Source: Paenibacillus ferrarius (GTDB lineage: Bacteria > Bacillota > Bacilli > Paenibacillales > NBRC-103111). From it: a DNA stretch of 64,000 bases. The position numbers and the translations under genes are program-made. Below, piece after piece: positions 44,092 through 53,593 of this stretch. The stretch's first letter is position 1. Each line of letters begins with the position of its first letter. Location of the stretch: contig NZ_MBTG01000003.1 of the NCBI RefSeq assembly GCF_002027705.1, positions 1 through 64,000 on the forward strand, in the 5' to 3' direction. The notes under the pieces are model-generated. The model worked only from the letters and a program-made list of their open reading frames with translations, ran no database searches and was not told the DNA's origin.

Positions 44092-47067
44092 ATGGAACAT
44101 GCGGTAATCAATTGGCAAGCACAGTGGATCTGGGGGGAAGGCGAGGAAAGTCCGCGAAATACGTGGAGATGCTTCCGCCGAACATTTGAAGTACCGGCAG
44201 AGGGCTGGGGAGCAGCGAAGCTGTCGCTAACTGCCGATTCACGCTATGTGTTAATCGTCAATGGCACACAAGTGGGAAGAGGTCCTGTTCGTTCTTGGCC
44301 ATTCGAGCTCGCGTACGATACGTACGATATTGAGCATCTCTTGTACAAAGGACGAACGAATACGATTGCGGTTATGGTCATTCATTTTGGTGTATCCAAC
44401 TTCTACTATCTGCGAGGTCGGGGTGGATTAGTTGTCCAAGTTGAGAGCGACTGCAGCGGGCAATCTAAGGTTGAATTAGTTACAGATGAGAAATGGAAAA
44501 CTTCCTTGCATCTTGGTTATGACAGCAGATCAGGACGGATGGCTTGCCAGCAAGGCTTTGCGGAGCGAATGGATGCCAGAGCGTGGCCGACAGCGTGGCA
44601 TTCGGACAATTTCGATGAGAGCGCATGGCCGGCAGCAGTGTTGATCGGACCCGTTGGAACTCAGCCGTGGAGCAAGCTTATTCCGAGAGATATTCCTTTT
44701 TTGACGGAGGAACTTGTATGGCCAGTGCGCATTGAATCTCTTCATCAAGTAAAGCCGGTGGCGTGGACAGCATCCATTGATATTCGCAACCAATTAGTTC
44801 CTGACAGTGTTAATCATGCGAATCCCGTCGGTTATGTGGGTTATATGGCTGCGGTCATTCGCACGAGAGAAGCGGCCAAAGCTTCTATAGGCTTAATGGA
44901 AGCTGGGCGCGTAAAAGCATGCTATGTCAATGGAGAATGGCTGTCTGAGGATCGGTACTCGGGCGTTTTGCCAGAAAGATATGCAGAAATTGACTTAAAG
45001 GCCGGAGATAATTTCCTTCTGATGGAAACAACGGGCGTAGATCATGGCAGAGCTTTGCAGTTGGGTATTGATTGTGAAATTCCGTTTGAACTGATTTCTC
45101 CGCTTGGAGAGGCGGGTGCTGCGGACTCTTCATTCATCTCTATCGGTCCTTTTGCCAGCTGTGAAGTAATTGACCACTTGGACACCCATGAAGCCTTGCA
45201 TGCTTATCAAGGGTTTAATTCGTTTGCTTCGGGAGAGGGATTGAAGGAGGAGCTGGATGAGGAGGCTTTTCCTGCTTATAGCACTTATTTGGCGATTCGG
45301 ACGATTGCCAGTTCTGCGGAGCTGAGTCCGTTTAGGGAATGGATTCGACCTTTTCCGCTCGAATTGGTTAGCAGGGATTCTATTTTTGCCTTGAGCATTT
45401 GGAAAAAAGAGAGCCAGTCCCAAGCGATTCCTTACAGCTTGCAGCAAGCGGTTATCCCAAGTGGAACACCGGCGATTGTGCCTGCTTATGAAGGTGCGGA
45501 TACGGAGTTTATTATTGATTTTGGCCGAGAACTGTCAGGTTATATTCAGTTTGAAGTGGATGCCTCCGAAGGAAGCATTCTTGATTTCTATGGCTTCGAA
45601 TATATGCGTGACGGCTGGCGTCAGGATACATTTCATTTGGATAATACCTTGTGTTACACGTGCTCGGAGGGGCGCCAATCCTATACGTCTTTCGTGCGCA
45701 GAGGTTTTCGTTATTTGATGGTTACAGCCCGAAATGCGGGAAGACCGATTAAGTTATATGGCGTCCAGCTGCTGCAAAGCAATTATCCAGTTGCAGAGGT
45801 AGGGAAATTTCACTGCTCAGATGCGCTGTTGAACGACATTTGGCAGATCAGCAAACATACCACTCGGTTATGCATGGAGGACACTTTCGTAGATTGTCCT
45901 GCGTATGAGCAGGTTTTCTGGGTTGGCGACAGCCGGAACGAGGCGTTGGTGAACTATTACGTATTCGGCGCGACCGAAATTGTTGAGCGCTGTCTGCGAT
46001 TGGTGCCAGGCTCGCGGACACAAACTCCCCTCTACGTCGATCAGGTGCCAAGTGGTTGGAGCAGCGTGATTCCGAATTGGACCTTCTTCTGGGCGTTGGC
46101 GTGCTGTGAATATTTTGCACATACTGGAGACGAACAGTTTGCTCGTGACATGTGGCCGCATATTCGCTTTACTTTGGAGCATTTTGAGCAAAAGCTGGAT
46201 GAACGCGGCTTATTGTTTATCAAAGGCTGGAATTTACTGGACTGGGCGCCGATTGATCAACCGAATCATGGCGTGGTTACCCATCAAAATATGATTTTGG
46301 TCAAAACACTTCGGAGCGCTGCTGAGCTGGCAAAAGTGGTAGGAGAAGCCGGGGACGCAGCTGCGTATGAAGGAAAAGCGCTTCAGCTTAGTCAGGCGAT
46401 TAACGCCCATCTCTGGAGCGAGGAACGAGGGGCTTACTTGGATTGCATTCATGCAAATGGACGCAAATCGGATGTGTTTAGCATGCAGACGCAGGTCATC
46501 GCGTATTTGTGCGGAATTGCTGAGGGAGAGCGTGGCGAACAAATGAAGACGTATTTATTTGCTCCGCCTGTCGACTTTGTCCAAATCGGCAGTCCGTTCA
46601 TGTCCTTCTTCTATTATGAGGCTTTGGCCCAAATAGGCAGTTCCGGTGTTGAGCGGATCATCACGGATATGCGTTATCATTTTGGGCAAATGATCGACTA
46701 CGACGCGACCACCTGCTGGGAAATGTATCCGAATTTCGCGGAAAATCGTGCGAATCCAGACATGCTCACGCGCAGTCACTGTCACGCGTGGTCGGCTGCG
46801 CCAGCTTATTTCCTTGGCGCGAATGTGCTTGGCGTAACCGCCGCCGACAAAGGATGGCGGAAGGTTGTTGTGGCTCCGCAGCCCGCGGACTTGCAGTGGG
46901 CAAGGGGTACGGTGCCGCTGCCGCGCGAGGGCCGCATCGATGTCGCCTGGCGACTCGAGGAGGACGGGCGTGTTATGCGGCTGCAGGTTTGGGCGCCGCG
47001 CAGCGTGGAGGTGGAGATCCGCATCCCGGACGGTATGGACGGGATCGTGGAGCGCCACGAGGTTTGA
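44092..47067 (+). CDS. GH78-type alpha-L-rhamnosidase
   Basis: 991 aa, no signal peptide. N-terminal beta-sandwich domains (AQWIWGEGEESPRNTWRCFRRTFEVP is the usual opening), then an (alpha/alpha)6 catalytic domain from about residue 580. The GH78 signature near residues 595-625 is EDTFVDCPAYEQVFWVGD, variant of DCPxRxExxxWxGD, and HAWSAAPAYFL precedes the C-terminal beta domain. It removes terminal L-rhamnose from pectic or glycoside substrates. The last ~270 bp are clearly GC-richer than the rest. Monocistronic, with its own terminator. Confidence 0.9.
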   Translation: MEHAVINWQAQWIWGEGEESPRNTWRCFRRTFEVPAEGWGAAKLSLTADSRYVLIVNGTQVGRGPVRSWPFELAYDTYDIEHLLYKGRTNTIAVMVIHFGVSNFYYLRGRGGLVVQVESDCSGQSKVELVTDEKWKTSLHLGYDSRSGRMACQQGFAERMDARAWPTAWHSDNFDESAWPAAVLIGPVGTQPWSKLIPRDIPFLTEELVWPVRIESLHQVKPVAWTASIDIRNQLVPDSVNHANPVGYVGYMAAVIRTREAAKASIGLMEAGRVKACYVNGEWLSEDRYSGVLPERYAEIDLKAGDNFLLMETTGVDHGRALQLGIDCEIPFELISPLGEAGAADSSFISIGPFASCEVIDHLDTHEALHAYQGFNSFASGEGLKEELDEEAFPAYSTYLAIRTIASSAELSPFREWIRPFPLELVSRDSIFALSIWKKESQSQAIPYSLQQAVIPSGTPAIVPAYEGADTEFIIDFGRELSGYIQFEVDASEGSILDFYGFEYMRDGWRQDTFHLDNTLCYTCSEGRQSYTSFVRRGFRYLMVTARNAGRPIKLYGVQLLQSNYPVAEVGKFHCSDALLNDIWQISKHTTRLCMEDTFVDCPAYEQVFWVGDSRNEALVNYYVFGATEIVERCLRLVPGSRTQTPLYVDQVPSGWSSVIPNWTFFWALACCEYFAHTGDEQFARDMWPHIRFTLEHFEQKLDERGLLFIKGWNLLDWAPIDQPNHGVVTHQNMILVKTLRSAAELAKVVGEAGDAAAYEGKALQLSQAINAHLWSEERGAYLDCIHANGRKSDVFSMQTQVIAYLCGIAEGERGEQMKTYLFAPPVDFVQIGSPFMSFFYYEALAQIGSSGVERIITDMRYHFGQMIDYDATTCWEMYPNFAENRANPDMLTRSHCHAWSAAPAYFLGANVLGVTAADKGWRKVVVAPQPADLQWARGTVPLPREGRIDVAWRLEEDGRVMRLQVWAPRSVEVEIRIPDGMDGIVERHEV

Positions 47068-47073
47068 AACGGA

Positions 47074-47106
47074 AGACGCCGACAGGATTTTGTCGGCGTC
47101 TTTGTT
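47074..47106 (+). terminator. Terminator after the GH78 gene
   Basis: GACGCCGACA (47075-47084), loop GGATTT, TGTCGGCGTC (47091-47100) then TTTG: a perfect 10-bp GC-rich stem. Confidence 0.9.
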
Positions 47107-47135
47107 GACATATAAATGCATGGAAAGCAGGCGGA

Positions 47136-47325
47136 TTTCATTGGATTAATTCCAATGCAAGTTAGTTTGATGAGCTTGAAGGACGATTTCACTGGATAAA
47201 CTCCAATGCAAATTCTAAAAAGCAGCCATTTTGAGGTTTAATGGAGATTTTGATTGGCTTATTTCCAGTGCAAGCTTGCAATAAACTCTATGATGGCTGG
47301 TTTCATTGGACAATTTCCAATGAGG
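47136..47325. repeat. Palindrome array, CATTGGA family (array H)
   Basis: Four units of TTTCATTGGA-N4-6-TCCAATGCAA, with left arms at 47139, 47190, 47252 and 47304: intervals 51, 62 and 52 bp. Stem sequence is unrelated to the other arrays but the spacing rule is the same. It lies between convergent genes. Confidence 0.85.
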
Positions 47326-47614
47326 AGAATAAATGGTTAACCGACGTCTGAGCTCCAAATGAGGATACAGATCAACTCTAACGGGAGGAAGACTATGCAG
47401 CAATAGCAAAGACGGGGAGCTGCACGATCTGCCGTCCTGCTGCTAAATCTGTTGTATCTCCTTGTGGAGCACAATAGATGATTTAGCTGTAAGCAGCTAG
47501 TTGAGGGAAAGAGATCACCGGGCCCAAAGCGCAAAAATCGGCTGTGAGCGCCAAAGAACAAATTGGCTTTCCGTCGTGAAATGCGCAGCGTCTCAGACTC
47601 TCTTTGTTACTAAA
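47326..47614. other. Intergenic DNA without recognised gene
   Basis: About 290 bp between two palindrome arrays. It holds several short dyads (e.g. AGCTGTAAGCAGCT near 47480) but none repeats at the array spacing, and open frames on both strands look non-coding. It may be a decayed array; I cannot show that. Confidence 0.4.
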
Positions 47615-47798
47615 AGCCTGCGATAGTGCAGGAATTTGAGAGGAAATCGAGTGAATAAAGGTAAAGCCTGCGATTGTGCAGGAATTATATGGTTTTGCTT
47701 CTAAAATCCAAGGAATTAACAAAAAAGCCTGCATAATCGCAGGAATTTAAGAAAAAAACACGATTTCAATGATAAAAAGATGCACAATTGCAGGCTTT
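47615..47798. repeat. Palindrome array, GCCTGC family (array D, inverted orientation)
   Basis: Stems at 47617, 47667, 47728 and 47779: intervals 50, 61 and 51 bp. The degenerate unit (GATGC..GCAGG) is last rather than first, and it is the reverse complement of unit 1 of array A, so this copy is inverted relative to A and C. Confidence 0.9.
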
Positions 47799-47834
47799 CA
47801 AGAAGTGCATCCGAATCCTGCCAATTCCCTTCAC

Positions 47835-48548
47835 TTAGGCATGATTCTTCCGATACACTCGTTCGGGCCTGCCGACTACGCCGTAAGAGAGATCGGCGTA
47901 CAGATCGCCGGAACTGACTAGATGCTCCAGATACCTGCGTCCGGTGGAGCGGCTGACGCCGATTTCTTTGGCGATTTGATCCGCGGTCAAACCGTTCTCA
48001 GCGGCTGAAATCGCATGAACGATTTTGACCAGTGTGAGTTTATCAATGCCTTTGGGCAGGAAGGAGGTGTCTGAGCCGGAGTCTTTCTTTGGCGCCCCCA
48101 ACCATAATCGATCAACATCGCTTTGGTTAATCATGCCGCTTTCTTTCATTCGGAGTAATTCTCGATGAAAATTCAGATAGCGCAGCAGCGTTTCCTGCAG
48201 CCGGTTAAATACGAGCGGCTTCATAATATAATCGAACGCTCCGCTGCGAATCGCTTCGCGAATGGCATCTATTTCTTTGGCAGCTGTAATCATAATGACA
48301 TCGGTTTCCCGGTAATGCTGTCTGATAAAGGAGAGCATCTCTAGACCGGAGGCGCCCGGTAAATAAACATCGAGCAGAACAAGATGCGGGGTCAGAATTT
48401 CCAACTGCTCTTTGGCTTGCAAGGCATCGGTGGCGATGCCAACGACACGAAAGCCATCTACTTTTTCAACGAATCGCCTGTTGATTTCGGCAATTTTCAC
48501 GTCGTCTTCGACGATTAATACTTCAACGCTCGGATTGCGGTTTTCCAT
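47835..48548 (-). CDS. Response regulator of citrate/malate type (DctR/CitT-like)
   Basis: 237 aa. Receiver domain with phospho-acceptor D60 in LVLLDVYLPGASG and conserved D15-D16 (VEDD) and Lys (IMKPL), then a C-terminal HTH (ENGLTADQIAKEIGVSRSTGRRYLEHL). It overlaps the kinase gene by 26 bp. It should activate the divergent tct-malic enzyme operon when the sensor detects a C4-dicarboxylate or tricarboxylate. Confidence 0.93.
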   Translation of the reverse strand: MENRNPSVEVLIVEDDVKIAEINRRFVEKVDGFRVVGIATDALQAKEQLEILTPHLVLLDVYLPGASGLEMLSFIRQHYRETDVIMITAAKEIDAIREAIRSGAFDYIMKPLVFNRLQETLLRYLNFHRELLRMKESGMINQSDVDRLWLGAPKKDSGSDTSFLPKGIDKLTLVKIVHAISAAENGLTADQIAKEIGVSRSTGRRYLEHLVSSGDLYADLSYGVVGRPERVYRKNHA

Positions 48549-50154
48549 GCAGCTGACTCCTTTCTGTGAAATCGTTCATCTTGGGAATCGCAACCGTGAA
48601 GATGGTGCCGCCAGCAGGATTTCGGTGAAAAGTGATATACCCATTCAGCTTCCCGACAGCATGCTGGACTAAGGCAAGTCCGATACCGCGATGCTCCCCT
48701 TTTTTGGTTGAGAATCCTTTCTCAAATACAGCCATACCTATTTCCTCCGGGATTCCAATACCGCGATCTTCACATTCAATGATGAGGTCTTCACCCAGAT
48801 CGGTAAGAAACAATTTCACCAATCGCTCAGTTTGATCATCCCGGGCAAGGACAGCATCCATAGCGTTATCAATGAGATTCCCGATAATGGTGACAAGCAG
48901 ATTGCGATCTATTCGAGCCGGGATATCGCGGAACGAGCTTTCGTGATCAATCTCGAAGGTAAGCTTTAATTCTTGGGCATGATTAAATTTGCCAATGAGC
49001 AGCCCGCCAATCATCGGATCAGGGATTTCCCGCATGATGAACTGCACCCAGTTCTGATGAACATCGGCTTCTTTGGAAATAAGCTCGACAGCTTCTTGGT
49101 ACGATTCCAATTGGATAAGCCCCGAAATGACATACAGCTTATTGGAGAACTCATGCGTTTGTGCGCGGAGCGCTTCCGCAAAGCGTTTGACTTGGGACAA
49201 TTCCTCCGCCAAACGGTACAGCTCTGATTTGCTGCGAAAGCTGGAAACGGCTCCGATGACAGCGGATTTGCGCTCCATAATCGGTACTCGGTTCACAATG
49301 ACCTCATGATCGCCTATCATCATTTCATGGTCGAATTCCGCCTTGCCTGTCCGAACAACTTCATACAATCGGGTATTTGGGATCACATCTTCCACTTGTC
49401 TTCCTGTAATCTTAGCCGTAGCAGGCAATTCCAACAACTGAAGGGCATAGCGGTTTGCCATTGTAATCATGCCATCCTGATTGACGGCAATGATACCCTC
49501 GCGAATGGACTCTAGGATAGCTTTCTTTTCTGTATATAACGCACCGATTTCCTTCGGCTCCAAGCCATGAATGGAACGCCGGACGTTGCGCGCGATGAGA
49601 ACAGAACCGACAAGCCCGACGACAAGCACGATCATAGAAATCAATTCAATTCGTGTTTGGTAAGCATCAGTAATTACTTCAATATCCTCTGTTAAAAAGC
49701 CAACGGACACGATACCGATCACTTGACCATCGTCATCAACTACCGGCGCTTTGCCGCGAAGTGAAGGACCTAGCGATCCAATGGCTTTTGAAATAATGGA
49801 CTTCCCTTCAAGGACGGGGCCGTTATCTCCGCCGACCATTTCTTTCCCGATGCGATCCAGTAAAGGGTGGGAATACCGAATCCCGTCGCGATTCCCGACA
49901 ACGATATATTCGGCATCAATTTTCTCGCGTGCCGCTTCGGCGATGGGTTGAATAACAGATGAGGGGTCTTTGAGCTGGAAGGCGTCGCGGATGTCGGGCA
50001 TACTGGCCACCGTCTCAGCGACTTTCAAAGCGCGAGTACCAATCTGATCTTCAAGCGCAGAGGTCATAATGTAATAGAAAATGCCGCCTAAACTTAAGAC
50101 GATGAAGACGAGCAGTGAGCAAATAATCAAAATTAGTTTGGTTTGCAGCTTCAT
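48523..50154 (-). CDS. Sensor histidine kinase of DcuS/CitA family
   Basis: 543 aa. N-terminal membrane helix (LILIICSLLVFIVLSLGGIF), an extracytoplasmic PAS-like CitA/DcuS sensor (about 35-165; SLGPSLRGKAPVVDDDGQVIG), a second helix (MIVLVVGLVGSVLIA), a cytoplasmic PAS domain, the phospho-acceptor H334 in RAQTHEFSNKLYV, and an ATPase domain with N-box NLIDNAMDAV and G-box GIGIPEE. It senses carboxylates at the membrane surface and phosphorylates the regulator encoded just downstream. Confidence 0.93.
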   Translation of the reverse strand: MKLQTKLILIICSLLVFIVLSLGGIFYYIMTSALEDQIGTRALKVAETVASMPDIRDAFQLKDPSSVIQPIAEAAREKIDAEYIVVGNRDGIRYSHPLLDRIGKEMVGGDNGPVLEGKSIISKAIGSLGPSLRGKAPVVDDDGQVIGIVSVGFLTEDIEVITDAYQTRIELISMIVLVVGLVGSVLIARNVRRSIHGLEPKEIGALYTEKKAILESIREGIIAVNQDGMITMANRYALQLLELPATAKITGRQVEDVIPNTRLYEVVRTGKAEFDHEMMIGDHEVIVNRVPIMERKSAVIGAVSSFRSKSELYRLAEELSQVKRFAEALRAQTHEFSNKLYVISGLIQLESYQEAVELISKEADVHQNWVQFIMREIPDPMIGGLLIGKFNHAQELKLTFEIDHESSFRDIPARIDRNLLVTIIGNLIDNAMDAVLARDDQTERLVKLFLTDLGEDLIIECEDRGIGIPEEIGMAVFEKGFSTKKGEHRGIGLALVQHAVGKLNGYITFHRNPAGGTIFTVAIPKMNDFTERSQLHGKPQSER

Positions 50155-50319
50155 GACTGGAATAGGCCCCCCGTTTCAGCTTGTATTGTATCATAAAGCG
50201 CTATCATTTTGAGGGAAAACGCCTCTCCGCTCCCGTGAACAATATGAACAAAATGCCCAAAACGAAGTTATTATAACTAATCATGTTAAACTTCTCTAAA
50301 TTTTATTCAGATGTTATTC

Positions 50320-50333
50320 TGAAAGCGCTTCAA
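50320..50333. promoter_or_regulatory. Candidate cre site before tctC
   Basis: TGAAAGCGCTTCAA, with AGCGCT core and two mismatches to cre, lies about 50 bp before the start of the binding-protein gene. It would place carboxylate uptake under carbon catabolite repression. Confidence 0.45.
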
Positions 50334-50379
50334 AGAAAGCGTATACATGAACGACACCAAACATATGGAGGGGTTTCAT

Positions 50380-51447
50380 TTGATAAAAAATGTGGCAGCA
50401 GCTTCTTGGAAAGTAACAACGATCGGCGTATTGGCCTTATCCATGGCAGCCTGTGGCAATGGTGCAGCCAAACCGACAGAAGGAGCGGTGGACAAAGGTA
50501 AAGAAACGGCGGCACCTGTACAAGCAGCATCCAAATACCCTGAAAAGGCGCTAAGCATTATCGCTCCGTCTGGTGCTGGCGGCGGTTGGGATATGACGGC
50601 TCGTACGATTGCAAAAGTATTGACGGAGACCAAAGCCATGGATAAACCGATTTCGGTTGAAAATAAACCGGGCGGCGGCGGGGCCGTGTTCATGGCCGAA
50701 TATGCGACCAAAGATGTGAAGGACAATTATAAATTGTTCGTCAGCTCTCCGCCTATTCTCATTAACCATTTGAAAAAAGAAGGCAACACCCCTTATGGAT
50801 ACGCGGATACAACGCCGCTCGCCCAATTGACCAAAGATTACGGGGCCATAGCGGTAGCAGCCAATTCCAAATATAAAGATTTGAAATCACTGCTTACTGA
50901 TATGAAAAATGACCCTACGAAATTGACGGTAGCGGGCGGATCCGCTCCTGGCTCGATGGATCATCTGGTATCTATTCTGCCTGCTTTTAAATACGGTATC
51001 GACCCGAAAAAGGTGAAATATGTCTCCTATGATGGCGGTGGAGAAGCGGTAACTGCACTGCTCGGCGGCAATGCGGATGTTCTCGGAACAGATGCGTCTT
51101 CTCTGGACCAATATGTCAAAGCCGGCAAAATCAGAATTCTGGCGGTTGCGTCTCCTCAGCGGCTCGGTGGCAATATGAAGGATATTCCGACGATGAAAGA
51201 GCAGGGGGTCGATGCGGAGTTCCTCATCTGGCGCGGGTTCTTCGGACCTAAGAATATGGATGCTGGGGCGAAGAAATTCTGGGAGGATACGATTAAGAAA
51301 ATGGTTGACTCTGACGTGTGGAAAAAAGAAATGACAGCGAACAATTGGGAAACCGATTATAAAAAAGCAGATGATTTCAAAGCTTTTCTTGCACAGCAAG
51401 AAACACAATTAAAAGATATGCTGACTGCGTTAGGAATGCAGAAATAA
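50380..51447 (+). CDS. tctC: Tripartite tricarboxylate transporter substrate-binding protein (TctC type)
   Basis: 355 aa from TTG 50380, 6 nt after GGAGGGG; the open frame extends to ATG 50347. Lipoprotein signal with lipobox LALSMAACGNG. The Bug/TctC domain shows YPEKALSIIAPSGAGGGWDMTAR and KPGGGGAVFMAEY, the carboxylate-binding loops. It captures citrate, malate or a similar acid outside the cell for TctAB. First gene of an operon opposite the two-component system. Confidence 0.93.
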   Translation: MIKNVAAASWKVTTIGVLALSMAACGNGAAKPTEGAVDKGKETAAPVQAASKYPEKALSIIAPSGAGGGWDMTARTIAKVLTETKAMDKPISVENKPGGGGAVFMAEYATKDVKDNYKLFVSSPPILINHLKKEGNTPYGYADTTPLAQLTKDYGAIAVAANSKYKDLKSLLTDMKNDPTKLTVAGGSAPGSMDHLVSILPAFKYGIDPKKVKYVSYDGGGEAVTALLGGNADVLGTDASSLDQYVKAGKIRILAVASPQRLGGNMKDIPTMKEQGVDAEFLIWRGFFGPKNMDAGAKKFWEDTIKKMVDSDVWKKEMTANNWETDYKKADDFKAFLAQQETQLKDMLTALGMQK

Positions 51448-51483
51448 GAGGACCCCAGGATGGCGGGAGGTTGAATAAAACAG

Positions 51484-51942
51484 ATGAATACTTTGTTTGA
51501 TCGATATGCGGGCATCGTTTTTTTGGCCATCGGTACGGCATTTGTAATCGGCAGCAAAAGCATTTCCACAAGTGCATACGGCAGTAATGTAGGAGCAAAT
51601 ATTTTCCCGATGATCTTGGGCGCTTTCTTGGCCTTAATGAGTCTGCGGCTCATCTATGATACTTTCCGTCGGCAAAAAGCCGAGAAATACAAAGAAAATT
51701 TGGATTATAAACGATTTGGCATCATTTTTACGGCGGCAGTCCTCTATGCGCTATTTCTTGAAGATATCGGTTTTGTCATTTCAACGTTTTTGTTTTTAAT
51801 GATTGGATTTCAAACGATGCAAAAAGGCAAGGTCTGGGTATCTCTTTTGATTTCGGCCGTATTTTCCTGTGGTGTTTATTATATGTATGTGGATTTGCTG
51901 GACGGCTCGCTGCCCGGGTTTCCAAGCTGGCTAGGCTTCTAA
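51484..51942 (+). CDS. tctB: Tripartite tricarboxylate transporter small subunit (TctB type)
   Basis: 152 aa, four hydrophobic helices (YAGIVFLAIGTAFVIGSKSI, IFPMILGAFLALMSLRLIYD, FGIIFTAAVLYALFLEDIGF, WVSLLISAVFSCGVYYMYV). Typical of TctB, the small membrane partner of TctA. ATG follows GGGAGG. It lies between the binding protein and the large subunit. Confidence 0.9.
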   Translation: MNTLFDRYAGIVFLAIGTAFVIGSKSISTSAYGSNVGANIFPMILGAFLALMSLRLIYDTFRRQKAEKYKENLDYKRFGIIFTAAVLYALFLEDIGFVISTFLFLMIGFQTMQKGKVWVSLLISAVFSCGVYYMYVDLLDGSLPGFPSWLGF

Positions 51943-51997
51943 GATATGTCTGACGCAGCTTTAGTTTGCCTAAGCAAACTCTAAGGAGGTTATTGAA

Positions 51998-53524
51998 ATG
52001 AGCACGATTGATTATGTGCTTCATGGCTTGGGTACTGCAATGCAGTGGCACAATGTCGTGTTTGTTTTCCTAGGTGTATTAATCGGTACAGTGGTAGGTG
52101 TTCTGCCTGGGATTGGACCTATGAGCGGTGTAGCTCTATTAATCCCGATTACAGCGACTATGACCGCAGGTTTAGGTCCAGAGGAAGCTGCGACTAGCTC
52201 GATTATTTTGCTGGCAGGCGTTTATTATGGTGCCATGTATGGCGGCTCAACGACGTCAATTCTGCTGAATACGCCAGGCGAGTCATCATCTGTCGTGACA
52301 ACTTTAGATGGATATCAGATGGCTAAGCAAGGCAGAGCGGGCGCTGCTCTGGCGATTTCGGCGATCGGCTCTTTTGCGGCCGGGATTATTTCCTTAATTG
52401 GTCTTATCTTCCTAGCGCGTCCGTTGTCGGCTGTTGCGATCAAGTTTGGGCCTGCCGAATATTTCTCCTTGATGGTTCTCGGCTTGCTCGCTATCAGCGG
52501 GCTTGCCGGGAAATCCATGGTCAAAGCGCTAATGATGACAGCCTTTGGACTGCTGCTCGCTACAATCGGCATTGATAATGTTTCCGGCGTGGAGCGTTTC
52601 ACCTTCAATATCCCCGAGCTTTATCAGGGCTTGGAATTTCTGACGGTAGCTGTAGGTACTTTTGCTGTCGGCGAAGTGTTCAAGACGATATTGCAGCGTG
52701 AAGGCAACGATGGCGAGTTGGCCAAAATCAATCGGATTATGCCAACGAAGCAGGATATGAAAGATAGTGCGGCGCCGATTGCGCGCGGCTCGGTGCTTGG
52801 ATTTTTCATCGGGCTCCTGCCTGGCGCAGGTGCGATCCTTGCTTCCTTTTTCGCCTATATCGTGGAAAAGAAAATCAGCAAAAATCCCGAGAAGTTCGGG
52901 AAAGGAGCCATCGAAGGCGTAGCGTCACCGGAAGCGGCGAATAATGCAGCATCAGGGGGAGCGATGATCCCGCTGTTGACGTTAGGCATTCCTTCGTCAG
53001 GAACGACCGCTATCTTAATGGGCGCTTTCATTATGTACAATGTGCAGCCAGGCCCTTTGCTGTTCCAAGATCACCCGCAGCTTGCTTGGGGTGTTATCGC
53101 CAGTATGTTCGTGGGCAACTTGATGCTGCTCATTCTGAATATGCCGCTTGTCAAAGTGTTCGCCAAAGTAATCGAAACGCCAACGAAGTATTTGATTCCG
53201 TTAATTATCGTATTTTCCGTCTTTGGTGTTTACGCTGTTCAATACTCCACCTTTGATTTGCTTTTAATCATGGGCTGCGGTCTTGTTGGTTACTTTTTAT
53301 CGAAAAATGACTACCCGTTGGCGCCACTGGTGCTGGGGCTTATTCTTGGACCGATGCTGGAAAACAACATGCGCAGAGCATTAACGATTTCCAATGGCGA
53401 TTTCATGATTTTCTTGCAAAAGCCGGTCTCACTCGCTTTCTTAATTATCGGATTCCTCTGGCTGACAATCCCCTTATTCCTTAAGTGGAAAGGCAAAAAT
53501 GTGTTGGTAAATGAAGAAGCATAA
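51998..53524 (+). CDS. tctA: Tripartite tricarboxylate transporter large subunit (TctA type)
   Basis: 508 aa with about 11-12 membrane helices. Family motifs are GVLPGIGPMSGVALLIPIT, YGAMYGGSTTSILLNTPGE and GLLPGAGAILASFFAY, with GIPSSGTTAILMGAF in the second half. It is the translocation subunit, probably driven by an ion gradient. ATG after AAGGAGGTTATTGAA. Confidence 0.95.
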   Translation: MSTIDYVLHGLGTAMQWHNVVFVFLGVLIGTVVGVLPGIGPMSGVALLIPITATMTAGLGPEEAATSSIILLAGVYYGAMYGGSTTSILLNTPGESSSVVTTLDGYQMAKQGRAGAALAISAIGSFAAGIISLIGLIFLARPLSAVAIKFGPAEYFSLMVLGLLAISGLAGKSMVKALMMTAFGLLLATIGIDNVSGVERFTFNIPELYQGLEFLTVAVGTFAVGEVFKTILQREGNDGELAKINRIMPTKQDMKDSAAPIARGSVLGFFIGLLPGAGAILASFFAYIVEKKISKNPEKFGKGAIEGVASPEAANNAASGGAMIPLLTLGIPSSGTTAILMGAFIMYNVQPGPLLFQDHPQLAWGVIASMFVGNLMLLILNMPLVKVFAKVIETPTKYLIPLIIVFSVFGVYAVQYSTFDLLLIMGCGLVGYFLSKNDYPLAPLVLGLILGPMLENNMRRALTISNGDFMIFLQKPVSLAFLIIGFLWLTIPLFLKWKGKNVLVNEEA

Positions 53525-53593
53525 GCTGGATACGTGCCTCTATGCCGCTGGGTGGAGTTCTCTTAGTAAAATCGAAGGAATGAGGAATTTGGC

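Noticed and set aside
46555..47121. 188-aa minus-strand ORF
   Set aside because: Shadow inside the GC-rich end of the GH78 gene.
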